A stretch of DNA of 7,208 bases from Mogibacterium sp. (GCA_017469325.1 JAFUGO010000113.1:1-7208), one strand, 5' to 3'. Shown: positions 1-5,630, counted from the first letter of the stretch. The notes: generated by a model not told the origin, from the letters alone. A program made the numbers and translations.

Positions 1-213
1 AAGGATGTCGACGGTGCAATGAAGAGAGCACGCAATGTAGCTGCTCCGGTAAACGCGCAGAGGTTCGGACTTCAGACTCCTTGCGCAAAGACCGGCTCGT
101 GCATGGACTGCAAGTCGCCTGATACTATCTGCTGCCAGTTCCTGGTAACGAGGTACTCAAGACATGCTGACAGGATCCATGTCATACTGGTCAATGACAG
201 CCTTGGATTTTAG
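1..213 (+). CDS. LUD-domain protein (lactate utilization / YkgG-like), 3' end only
   Basis: This is the C-terminal 70 residues of a protein whose start lies left of the window; the reading frame is open from base 1 and ends at TAG (211-213). The visible part holds a cysteine cluster, C-x5-C-x2-C-x6-CC (TPCAKTGSCMDC followed by SPDTICC), and ends in RIHVILVNDSLGF. Both are typical of the short clostridial LUD (DUF162) proteins, which are usually about 200 residues long. LUD proteins of the LutC/YkgG group are associated with oxidation of lactate or other 2-hydroxy acids. The role of the stand-alone clostridial members is not established, so no substrate is assigned. The natural family end suggests TAG is an ordinary stop codon here. 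The next gene starts 28 bases downstream, which fits co-transcription. An in-frame ATG at base 19 is internal and not the true start. Confidence 0.8.
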   Translation, partial: KDVDGAMKRARNVAAPVNAQRFGLQTPCAKTGSCMDCKSPDTICCQFLVTRYSRHADRIHVILVNDSLGF

Positions 214-241
214 AAAATATAACGAACGGAGATAATTATTA

Positions 242-1102
242 ATGAAAATTGCGGTTACTTATGAAGACGGAAATGTTTTTCAGCATTTCGGAAGAACAGA
301 GAATTTCAAAGTTTACGAAGTTGACGGAGGCAGAGTTTTATCCTCTGAGCTGATGAGCTCGGGCGGGACCGGCCACGAGGCTCTGGCATGGCTCCTGAAA
401 GACAGCGGTATAGATGCCCTTATCTGCGGCGGAATGGGTAAGGACGCTCAGGACGCTCTCGCTGAGGCGGGCATAGAAGTCTGCGCCGGAGCGGAGGGCA
501 ATACGGATGAAGCCGTTGCGGCATACATCGCAGGAGAGCTGGTGAACACCGGTGTAAACTGCGACCATCATGACCACGAACAGAGCTTTGGCGGAGCAGG
601 CTGCAGCCCGGACGCATGCGCAGGATGCCCGGGAGGATGCGGTCCTCAGCAGTTTGAACCTTTCTACTTCTTTGAGGGAACCAATGTAGGAAAGAGAGTA
701 AAAGTACACTACAGAGGCACTTTCGATGACGGAAGCCAGTTTGACGCTTCGTATGACCGCGACATGCCGCTCGAATTCACATGCGGCACGGGAGAGATGA
801 TCAGAGGCTTCGACAAAGCTGTTGCAGAGATGAAGGTAGGCGAGATCGTCGACGTGCATCTAGAGCCTGCGGAAGCTTACGGAGAGCGCAATCCTAATAT
901 GATCATAACCGTGAAGAAGGCCGGAATACAGGGCCTTGAAGGCATAGAAGAAGGCGATAAGGTAATGCTGCAGGATGAGCTGGGCAGGCCGTTTGACGCG
1001 CTTGTGACAGCTATGGATGATGAGGATATCACTTTTGACTGCAATCACGAGATGGCAGGCAAGGCGCTCAACTTCTCGATAGAGATGCTTGAGATAAACT
1101 GA
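242..1102 (+). CDS. NifX/NifB-like domain fused to SlyD-like FKBP peptidyl-prolyl isomerase
   Basis: A 286-residue two-domain protein, with no signal peptide or membrane segment, so presumably cytoplasmic. Residues 1-105 resemble the dinitrogenase iron-molybdenum cofactor-binding (NifX/NifB C-terminal) family: MKIAVTYEDGNVFQHFGR at the start and the hallmark ICGGMGKDAQDALAEAGIEV near residues 61-80. Residues 147-286 are an FKBP of SlyD type: VKVHYRGTFDDGSQFDAS (153-170), then TGEMIRGFDKAV, EAYGERNP, an insert-in-flap segment at about 222-265, and the SlyD ending NHEMAGKALNF. Between them, residues 106-136 are rich in Cys, His and Gly (C107, H109, H110, H112, C121, C126, C129, C133), a likely metal site. 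Canonical SlyD carries its metal-binding His/Cys tail at the C terminus instead. GGAG lies 10 bases before the ATG. The inferred role is a metal- or cluster-handling folding factor. No nif genes are visible nearby, so nitrogen fixation is not implied. Confidence 0.88.
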   Translation: MKIAVTYEDGNVFQHFGRTENFKVYEVDGGRVLSSELMSSGGTGHEALAWLLKDSGIDALICGGMGKDAQDALAEAGIEVCAGAEGNTDEAVAAYIAGELVNTGVNCDHHDHEQSFGGAGCSPDACAGCPGGCGPQQFEPFYFFEGTNVGKRVKVHYRGTFDDGSQFDASYDRDMPLEFTCGTGEMIRGFDKAVAEMKVGEIVDVHLEPAEAYGERNPNMIITVKKAGIQGLEGIEEGDKVMLQDELGRPFDALVTAMDDEDITFDCNHEMAGKALNFSIEMLEIN

Positions 1103-1118
1103 AAACAGGAGAAAGACA

Positions 1119-2045
1119 ATGAGCGCTGAAAAAAGATACATAGGAGTGGATATAGGCGGGACCTTTATCAAGATCGGTATCGTATCGGGTACCGGAGAGA
1201 TAAGCATGCGCCGCGAGGTAGCCATTGACAGGAGCGGAAGCGAGACCGTTATGCAGACTCTTATGCGCGGTATCGATGAGCTCCTCAGGGAGTCGAACCT
1301 CGGCGCTTCGGCATTCGGGGGCATCGGAGTCTCATCCGCGGGATGCATAGACAGCAAGCACGGAAAGATCGCCATCAACGGCGGTAATGTTCCTGACTGG
1401 TCGAAGACTTCAGTCACCGGCCCGCTCATGAACAAATACGGGATACCGGCGACAATAGCAAATGACGGAAACTGCGTCGCTCTGGCTGAGGACTGGATAG
1501 GCGCAGCCGCGGGGCTTACAGATGCCATCTGTGTCGTTCTGGGTACCGGTGTAGGCGGCGGCATCATATCTGACGGCAGGCTCATAGAAGGCAAGCACGG
1601 ATACGGCGGAGAGATCGGTCACTTCCCAACACACGCGGAGATGGGCATGTCTGGTATTGAGTGGAATTCCCACTATGAAAGCTTTGCATCGACCGGCGCG
1701 CTGGTGAGAAGGACATCAGAGACTTCAGCAAACTGGCGCAACGGACGCGAGATATTTGAAGCCGCAGGAGGCGGAGACGCTGAAGCACGCCGCATCCTGG
1801 ACGAATGGATCGACGAGATCGCAATGGGTATTGCGGGATTCGTCCACGTCTTTGACCCTGAAGTGGTCATCATCGGCGGCGGAGTCTCTGCGCAGGAGGA
1901 TCTCCTCATTAAACCTCTCTCGGCCCGCGTAAAAAGCATGGTGATGCCTGACTTCTCGGGAGTGGAAGTGAAGGCTGCGACCCTCGGAAACAACGCCGGA
2001 ATGGCGGGAGCCGTCAAATATCTGATCGATCATTCAGAGAAGTGA
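1119..2045 (+). CDS. ROK-family sugar kinase (glucokinase-like)
   Basis: A 308-residue cytoplasmic kinase expected to phosphorylate a hexose or amino-sugar with ATP; the exact sugar cannot be read from the sequence. The N-terminal phosphate-binding motif YIGVDIGGTFIKIGIV (residues 7-22), the catalytic-base motif ANDGN (D116), the second nucleotide motif LGTGVGGGII (141-150) and GYGGEIGH (161-168) are all present. IIGGGVS (251-257) and the C-terminal LGNNAGMAGAV complete the family pattern. There is no helix-turn-helix extension, so it is a kinase and not a ROK repressor. Between EIGH and ESFASTGALVRR the usual CxCGxxGCxE zinc-binding loop is absent. AGGAG sits 7 bases before the ATG, 16 bases after the previous stop, so it is probably co-transcribed with the genes on both sides. 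Confidence 0.88.
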   Translation: MSAEKRYIGVDIGGTFIKIGIVSGTGEISMRREVAIDRSGSETVMQTLMRGIDELLRESNLGASAFGGIGVSSAGCIDSKHGKIAINGGNVPDWSKTSVTGPLMNKYGIPATIANDGNCVALAEDWIGAAAGLTDAICVVLGTGVGGGIISDGRLIEGKHGYGGEIGHFPTHAEMGMSGIEWNSHYESFASTGALVRRTSETSANWRNGREIFEAAGGGDAEARRILDEWIDEIAMGIAGFVHVFDPEVVIIGGGVSAQEDLLIKPLSARVKSMVMPDFSGVEVKAATLGNNAGMAGAVKYLIDHSEK

Positions 2046-2063
2046 CAGAATGAAAGGGTAAGC

Positions 2064-2795
2064 ATGGGCAAGCTTAAGTGCAGTCATGAAAGAGAGATGC
2101 TCACAATGTCGAGCATGTGCGACCGGAATTCGGTGATGGTCCTCCCGGCTATGCTGGATATGTTCCAGGATATGGCCGGTATCCACGCGGATACCGTTGG
2201 CATTGGCGCCGAAGAGATGGAAGATCGCGGACTCTTCTGGATAGTCTCAAAGACCAGACTTAATGTCAGCAGAAGACCGCAGCTGGGAGAGATCCTCGAT
2301 GCGGTAACGTGGATACAGCCTGCTGATAGAGCGAGCTGCGAAAGAGATTTTGCTATCTTCGCCGGAGGAGAGCAGGTCGCATATGTGAGAAGCATGTGGG
2401 CGGCTCTCAGAAGAGACAACGGACGGCTTGCGCCTATGGCGGATTTTTATCCGGACGCGGATTTTACTATCGCGCCTCCTGATGATGAGCCTTTCACCAG
2501 ACTGAGCAAAAAGTTTGATGACGCGGAGCTTCTTGGAGAGTACACCATACGCTCGGTGGATATAGACCGCGGCGGGCACATGAACAACGTGAATTACGTT
2601 AGGGCTCTGCTCGGATGCTTCAGCTGTGATCAGCTCGAGGCGATGAACATAAAAGAACTGGATATGCAGTTCCTGCTTCAGTGTTATGAAGGTGAGACCA
2701 TAAAGTTTGTGAAGCGCGAGGCAGAAGGTTCCATTATGGAAGCAGCTGCGCTGAACGCGGAAGGAAAAGTCTGCTTCATGGCAGCGGTCAAATAA
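2064..2795 (+). CDS. Acyl-ACP thioesterase family protein (double hot-dog) with substituted active-site residues
   Basis: A 243-residue protein matching the bacterial FatA/FatB-like acyl-ACP thioesterases in length and layout. The first hot-dog domain starts near residue 7 and includes MLDMFQDMAGIHADTVG and the helix-strand region around GLFWIVSKTRLNV. The second begins near residue 157 with TIRSVDIDRGGHMNNVNYV. Family members hydrolyse acyl-ACP to free fatty acid in the cytoplasm, which would feed membrane lipid or fatty-acid release. The motif normally reads D-x-N-x-H-[VM]-N-N; here the Asn is Gly170, while D168 and H172 remain. At the second active-site position, where Glu-Cys is common, this protein has Q206-C207. 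The spacing from His to Cys, 35 residues, is the family spacing. AAAGGG lies 5 bases before the chosen ATG, 18 bases after the kinase stop. Activity may be altered or lost. Confidence 0.82.
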   Translation: MGKLKCSHEREMLTMSSMCDRNSVMVLPAMLDMFQDMAGIHADTVGIGAEEMEDRGLFWIVSKTRLNVSRRPQLGEILDAVTWIQPADRASCERDFAIFAGGEQVAYVRSMWAALRRDNGRLAPMADFYPDADFTIAPPDDEPFTRLSKKFDDAELLGEYTIRSVDIDRGGHMNNVNYVRALLGCFSCDQLEAMNIKELDMQFLLQCYEGETIKFVKREAEGSIMEAAALNAEGKVCFMAAVK

Positions 2796-2844
2796 GAGAG
2801 GAGTGCTGCGCGTATCGCACGCGCACAACATGTAAACATTAAAA
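2796..2844 (+). other. Short 3' intergenic stretch with a minor GC-rich inverted repeat
   Basis: Between the thioesterase stop and the terminator there is a small inverted repeat, TGCGCG (2807-2812) and CGCGCA (2820-2825), with a 7-base loop. It is not followed by a T-run, so it is not a terminator on its own. It could be a 3' stability structure. No coding potential is seen. Confidence 0.35.
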
Positions 2845-2881
2845 ATACCGGTACGGGAATGATCCCGCGCCGGTATCTTTT
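2845..2881. terminator. Bidirectional intrinsic terminator between thioesterase and GNAT genes
   Basis: The left arm ATACCGGTACGGGA (2845-2858) pairs with TCCCGCGCCGGTAT (2863-2876) around a 4-base loop, with one G-U and one A-C position. It is followed by CTTTT on the + strand and preceded by AAAAA (2841-2845), which becomes a T-run on the - strand. It lies between two convergent genes and can end both transcripts. Confidence 0.85.
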
Positions 2882-2894
2882 GTTACGTTATGCA

Positions 2895-3452
2895 TCAGAA
2901 TTCTTTACGGAGAATATAGCGCCTCTTGCCGCCGTAGAGTTCTCTCTCATCGACTATGTCGAAGTTGAGAACCAGGAAGTTTCGGTAGCTGTACGGGTTG
3001 TCAGGCGAGATGGTGGTGAGAGCCTCGTGAGCTCCGAGCTCAGCCGCCTTGCCCAGACGGAGCTTGTTGAAGATGCGCTGCAGACCACGCCCTCTGTACT
3101 TAGGGGCCACCATTGTGAGGTCCATTGAGACGGTCCTTGCAAGCTGCTCTCTGTCATAGTTGAAATACTTTCCGTAATTCTCCGGATTGTCAGGGTCGTT
3201 CGGTATCATGACCGAATAGCCCGCGACCTCTCCGTCGCATTCCGCGATGTAGCAGATGTCGTGCTCGAGCTGTCCGAGGGATTCCTCTCGCGAGAATGTC
3301 GCATAAAGATCTTTGTCAGGAAGAGCCTCGACTATCGCGTCCTGAAGCGCCATCACCTTGTCGAGATCATCGGGTGTTGCCATCCTGAAATCGATGAACA
3401 TCGGGATGCCTTTGCCGTCCATTACTTCATATCTGAAAGGTAGAGTTTTCAT
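2895..3452 (-). CDS. GNAT-family N-acetyltransferase
   Basis: A 185-residue single-domain protein, probably acetyl-CoA dependent; the substrate is unknown. The GNAT core is clear: strand 4 plus the CoA pyrophosphate loop reads LTMVAPKYRGRGLQRIF (112-128, R/Q-x-x-G-x-G/A type). The C-terminal part contains NPYSYRNFLVLNF (152-164), the usual Asn/Tyr region near the CoA thiol. The earlier strand CYIAECDGEVAGYSVMI (67-83) also fits. The end, YGGKRRYILRKEF, resembles a group of clostridial acetyltransferases of unknown substrate. Two start codons compete: ATG at 3458 and ATG at 3452. GGAGG (3461-3465) is only 2 bases from the first but 8 from the second, so 3452 was chosen. The gene is divergent from the superoxide reductase operon and convergent with the thioesterase gene, and appears monocistronic. 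Confidence 0.85.
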   Translation of the reverse strand: MKTLPFRYEVMDGKGIPMFIDFRMATPDDLDKVMALQDAIVEALPDKDLYATFSREESLGQLEHDICYIAECDGEVAGYSVMIPNDPDNPENYGKYFNYDREQLARTVSMDLTMVAPKYRGRGLQRIFNKLRLGKAAELGAHEALTTISPDNPYSYRNFLVLNFDIVDERELYGGKRRYILRKEF

Positions 3453-3460
3453 TTCCATTA

Positions 3461-3465
3461 CCTCC
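3461..3465 (-). promoter_or_regulatory. Ribosome binding site deciding the GNAT start
   Basis: GGAGG on the - strand is followed by TAATGGAAATG. A spacing of 2 bases to the first ATG is too short for normal initiation, while 8 bases to the second is ideal, which favours a start at 3452. Confidence 0.6.
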
Positions 3466-3500
3466 GGTTCTGTCCGACCAATATCCTTTTTGTTTTGTTT

Positions 3501-3530
3501 ACTTTAGCATTGAGGGGTGTTTACCGTCAA
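3501..3530 (-). promoter_or_regulatory. Putative promoter of the GNAT gene
   Basis: On the - strand TTGACG (3525-3530, -35) is separated by 18 bases from TAAAGT (3501-3506, -10), which is preceded by TGC as an extended -10. Transcription would begin near 3494, leaving a leader of about 40 bases before the GGAGG-preceded start. Confidence 0.55.
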
Positions 3531-3533
3531 TAA

Positions 3534-3545
3534 AAAGCGCGCTTT
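3534..3545. promoter_or_regulatory. Perfect 12-base palindrome between divergent promoters, candidate operator
   Basis: AAAGCGCGCTTT is a perfect palindrome. It touches the -35 hexamer of the rightward promoter and lies 4 bases from the -35 hexamer of the leftward one. A dimeric regulator bound here could affect both genes. No regulator gene is adjacent, and I do not recognise the site as a PerR or Rex box, so its function is inferred from position only. Confidence 0.35.
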
Positions 3546-3577
3546 GAATTGCCCGCAAATTCCTGCTATGTTACAAT
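3544..3577 (+). promoter_or_regulatory. Putative promoter of the superoxide reductase / flavodiiron operon
   Basis: Two overlapping sigma-A-like readings exist. TTGAAT (3544-3549), 17 bases, then TATGTT (3567-3572), preceded by TGC as an extended -10, is one. TTGCCC (3549-3554), 17 bases, then TACAAT (3572-3577) is the other. Either gives a start near 3580 and a leader of about 85-90 bases. Confidence 0.6.
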
Positions 3578-3667
3578 TATCAAAGTCAGAAAGCAATAAT
3601 GCAGGCGGACCGGTCCACCGTGATCCCGCCGGTTTGTAAGATGAGATATTTAAGCGGGAGGTAAGCT
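3578..3667 (+). other. 5' leader of the superoxide reductase operon with alternative pairings
   Basis: This GC-richer leader contains the palindrome GGACCGGTCC (3607-3616). GGCGG (3604-3608) can pair with CCGCC (3626-3630). TCCCGC (3624-3629) can instead pair with GCGGGA (3654-3659), which overlaps the ribosome binding site GGGAGG (3656-3661). The two pairings exclude each other, so translational control is conceivable. No known riboswitch class is recognised. Confidence 0.3.
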
Positions 3668-4045
3668 ATGGATATGAGATTTTTCAAATGTAAACGCTGC
3701 GGACAGATGGTTGCTGTAGTTAATAAGACAGGCTGCCCGATCGTATGCTGCGGTGAGCCGATGGAAGAGATCATCGCCGGTACGACAGACGCTGCTGTTG
3801 AAAAGCACGTTCCTGCATTTGAGGTAAAGGGCAATATCGTAGAGGTAACAGTAGGTGCGGTAGAGCATCCTATGCTTGACAATCACTACATCGAGTGGAT
3901 CGCCCTCCAGACAAAGCAGGGCAATCAGAGAAAGTCCCTCAAGCCGGGAGACGCTCCGAAAGCATGCTTCAGCATCTGCGACGGAGATGAGGTAGAAGCC
4001 GTCTACGCATACTGCAACCTGCATTCGCTCTGGAAAGCAGAATAA
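3668..4045 (+). CDS. dfx: Desulfoferrodoxin, class I (2Fe) superoxide reductase
   Basis: A 125-residue cytoplasmic enzyme that reduces superoxide to hydrogen peroxide without making O2, normally with electrons from rubredoxin. The N-terminal desulforedoxin domain has the FeCys4 ligands C8, C11, C27 and C28 (FKCKRCG and VCCGEPME); C23 is an extra cysteine. The catalytic domain has the full FeHis4Cys set in order: H47 in VEKHVPA with the neighbouring E45 and K46 of the active-site loop, H67 and H73 in EHPMLDNHYIEWI, and C116 with H119 in YCNLHSLW. Length and spacing match Desulfovibrio-type desulfoferrodoxin. GGGAGG lies 6 bases before the ATG. The flavodiiron gene begins 14 bases after the stop, so the two are almost certainly one operon for oxygen and superoxide defence in an anaerobe. 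Confidence 0.96.
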   Translation: MDMRFFKCKRCGQMVAVVNKTGCPIVCCGEPMEEIIAGTTDAAVEKHVPAFEVKGNIVEVTVGAVEHPMLDNHYIEWIALQTKQGNQRKSLKPGDAPKACFSICDGDEVEAVYAYCNLHSLWKAE

Positions 4046-4059
4046 GGAGAATAAAAAGA

Positions 4060-5247
4060 ATGGTAATCACAAACGACATCCTGTACGTCGGTGTCAATGA
4101 TCATGACGTCGACCTGTTTGAAGGTCACTACATCGTGCCTGAAGGCATGGCCTACAATTCATATGTTATCAATGATGACAAAGTCGCGGTAATGGACTCT
4201 GTCGATGCGCACTTTGCAGATGAATGGATCGCTAATGTAAAAGCCGTACTGAACGGCAAAGCACCTGACTACTTTGTGGTGCAGCACATGGAGCCCGATC
4301 ATTCCGGTTCGATAATGAGCTTCATGAACGCTTTCCCTGAAGCCGTCATCGTTTCTTCCCAGAAAGCCTTCGCCATGATGGCAAACTTCTTTGAAGGATG
4401 CGATTTCGCAGACAGAAGACTTGTTGTAAAGGAAGGCGATACACTTGAGCTCGGCAGCCACACACTCAGCTTTGTTGCTGCTCCGATGGTACACTGGCCA
4501 GAGGTCATCATGACCTATGATTCAAAGGACAAGGTACTGTTCTCAGCCGACGCTTTCGGACGCTTCGGAGCGCTTGATGAGATCGGCGAGACTGTCAAAG
4601 AGGATGACGACTGGGCATGCGAGGCAAGGCGCTACTACTTCGGAATAGTCGGCAAATACGGTCCTCAGGTCCAGGCAGTGCTCAAGAAAGCTGCAGCTCT
4701 GGATATTGAGCAGATCTGCGCTCTTCACGGGCCTATCGTCAATGAGGATCTCGGATACTATCTGGGTATCTATGACACATGGTCAAAGTATGAGCCTGAG
4801 TCAAAGGGCGTAGTTATCGCTTACACTTCGGTATACGGAAACACAAAGAAGGCAGTCGAGCTGCTTGCTGAAAAGCTCGAAGCAAAGGGCGTTCCGGCAG
4901 TCGAAGTCACTGACCTTGCAAGAGACGATATCGCTGAGGCGGTGGAAGACGCGTTCAGATATGACACGGTCGTATTCGCGACGACTACTTTCAACAACGG
5001 CATATTCCCGTTCATGAGAGAGTTCATCGAGTCCCTTACTGAAAGGAACTATCAGAACAGAAGAGCCGCATTCATCGAGAACGGTTCATGGGCACCTCAG
5101 GCCGCAAAGGTCATGAAGGGCATGCTCGAGGGCTGCAAGAATATGACATATTGCGAGAATAACGTAAAGATCGTATCGGCTCTCAATGACGGAAGCCGCG
5201 CTCAGGTCGAGGCTCTTGCCGAAGAGCTCGCAGCAGCATATAAGTAA
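4060..5247 (+). CDS. fprA: FprA-family flavodiiron protein (O2/NO reductase)
   Basis: A 395-residue A-type flavodiiron protein. The N-terminal metallo-beta-lactamase-like domain (about 1-245) carries every expected diiron ligand: H76, E78, D80 and H81 in QHMEPDHSGS, H145 in APMVHWPE, D164 in FSADAFG and H223 in ALHGP. The C-terminal flavodoxin domain (about 249-395) has the FMN phosphate loop TSVYGNT (256-262), TTTFNNGIFP (308-317) and ENGSWAP (340-346). The enzyme reduces O2 to water, and in some members NO to N2O, with electrons from rubredoxin or a related donor. There is no C-terminal rubredoxin or flavin reductase extension, so the partner is encoded elsewhere. The ribosome binding site AAGGAG overlaps the preceding stop codon and lies 10 bases before the ATG, suggesting coupling with the superoxide reductase. 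Alternate family names are roo and flv. O2 or NO preference cannot be told from the sequence. Confidence 0.96.
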   Translation: MVITNDILYVGVNDHDVDLFEGHYIVPEGMAYNSYVINDDKVAVMDSVDAHFADEWIANVKAVLNGKAPDYFVVQHMEPDHSGSIMSFMNAFPEAVIVSSQKAFAMMANFFEGCDFADRRLVVKEGDTLELGSHTLSFVAAPMVHWPEVIMTYDSKDKVLFSADAFGRFGALDEIGETVKEDDDWACEARRYYFGIVGKYGPQVQAVLKKAAALDIEQICALHGPIVNEDLGYYLGIYDTWSKYEPESKGVVIAYTSVYGNTKKAVELLAEKLEAKGVPAVEVTDLARDDIAEAVEDAFRYDTVVFATTTFNNGIFPFMREFIESLTERNYQNRRAAFIENGSWAPQAAKVMKGMLEGCKNMTYCENNVKIVSALNDGSRAQVEALAEELAAAYK

Positions 5248-5271
5248 ACAGGTCAAAAAGAACAATAAAAG

Positions 5272-5299
5272 AGCGGTGCTTCGCGTAAGCACCGCTTTT
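5272..5299. terminator. Bidirectional intrinsic terminator after fprA and csoR
   Basis: A perfect 10-base-pair stem, AGCGGTGCTT (5272-5281) with AAGCACCGCT (5287-5296), closes a 5-base loop. TTTT follows on the + strand; the AATAAAAG run before the stem gives a T-rich tail on the - strand. It separates two convergent genes and lies directly against the stop codon of the repressor gene. Confidence 0.92.
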
Positions 5300-5300
5300 G

Positions 5301-5606
5301 CTATCTGATGAATTTATCGATGGCCTTGTTAAGCTCTTCGAGAGTTGCGAGGTCATCTTTTTTGACCGCATCTATGATGCAGGTATTCATATGCTCCTTG
5401 AGTATCACGCGGCTCACGGACTTGATCGCTGACTCAATGGCGGAGAGCTGGATGAGCACTTCGGAGCAGTCGCGGCCGTTTTCGACCATGCGCTTTGTCG
5501 ATTCCATATGCCCGATGATCCGGCTCATGCGGTTGAGCACTGCCTTAGTATGCTCTTCTGAATGGATGTGGCCGTGGTCATGGCCGTGTTCGTGATTATC
5601 TGACAT
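5301..5606 (-). CDS. csoR: CsoR/RcnR-family (DUF156) metal-sensing transcriptional repressor
   Basis: A 101-residue all-helical repressor that normally binds DNA as a tetramer and lets go when it binds metal. Family motifs run in order: LNRMSRIIGHMESTKRMV (24-41), GRDCSEVLIQLSAIESAI (44-61) and ILKEHMNTCI (68-77). The Cys-His-Cys set C47, H72, C76 matches the Cu(I) sites of CsoR and not the His-rich Ni/Co set of RcnR, so copper is the favoured inducer. The N-terminal tail has seven His within residues 5-19 (H5, 7, 9, 11, 13, 15, 19), a common feature of clostridial members that may add metal binding. GGAGG (5612-5616) is 5 bases before the ATG. No copA or copZ is in the window; the divergent neighbour is a glutaminase. 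The specific metal remains an inference. Confidence 0.9.
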   Translation of the reverse strand: MSDNHEHGHDHGHIHSEEHTKAVLNRMSRIIGHMESTKRMVENGRDCSEVLIQLSAIESAIKSVSRVILKEHMNTCIIDAVKKDDLATLEELNKAIDKFIR

Positions 5607-5630
5607 ATTTGCCTCCGGATTTGCTATAAT
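5600..5630 (+). promoter_or_regulatory. Putative extended -10 promoter for glutaminase
   Basis: TATAAT (5625-5630) is a perfect -10 with TGC directly before it. CTGACA (5600-5605), 19 bases upstream, is a five-of-six -35. The -35 overlaps the first codon of the divergent repressor gene, and the spacer covers that gene's ribosome binding site. The predicted leader is about 80 bases. Confidence 0.55.

Noticed and set aside
242..560. Evidence of a nitrogen-fixation cluster from the NifX-like domain
   Set aside because: This domain is widespread in anaerobes without nitrogenase, and no nifHDK, nifB core or nifE/N gene is present.
860..1594. A 244-codon open frame on the - strand opposite the fusion gene and the ROK kinase
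   Set aside because: It spans the junction of two well-supported + strand genes, has no ribosome binding site of note and no recognisable domain. It is a shadow of their codon structure.
2050..2061. Tiny frame ATG-AAA-GGG-TAA just before the thioesterase gene
   Set aside because: It arises from the ribosome binding site AAAGGG itself. Nothing indicates it is translated or acts in coupling.
2247..2831. A 194-codon - strand open frame opposite the thioesterase gene
   Set aside because: It covers a clear family member on the + strand, shows no motif, and its beginning lies in the terminator-proximal intergenic region.
3453..3458. First of two in-frame ATGs for the GNAT gene
   Set aside because: GGAGG is only 2 bases away from it; the second ATG has an 8-base spacing. 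The difference is two residues.
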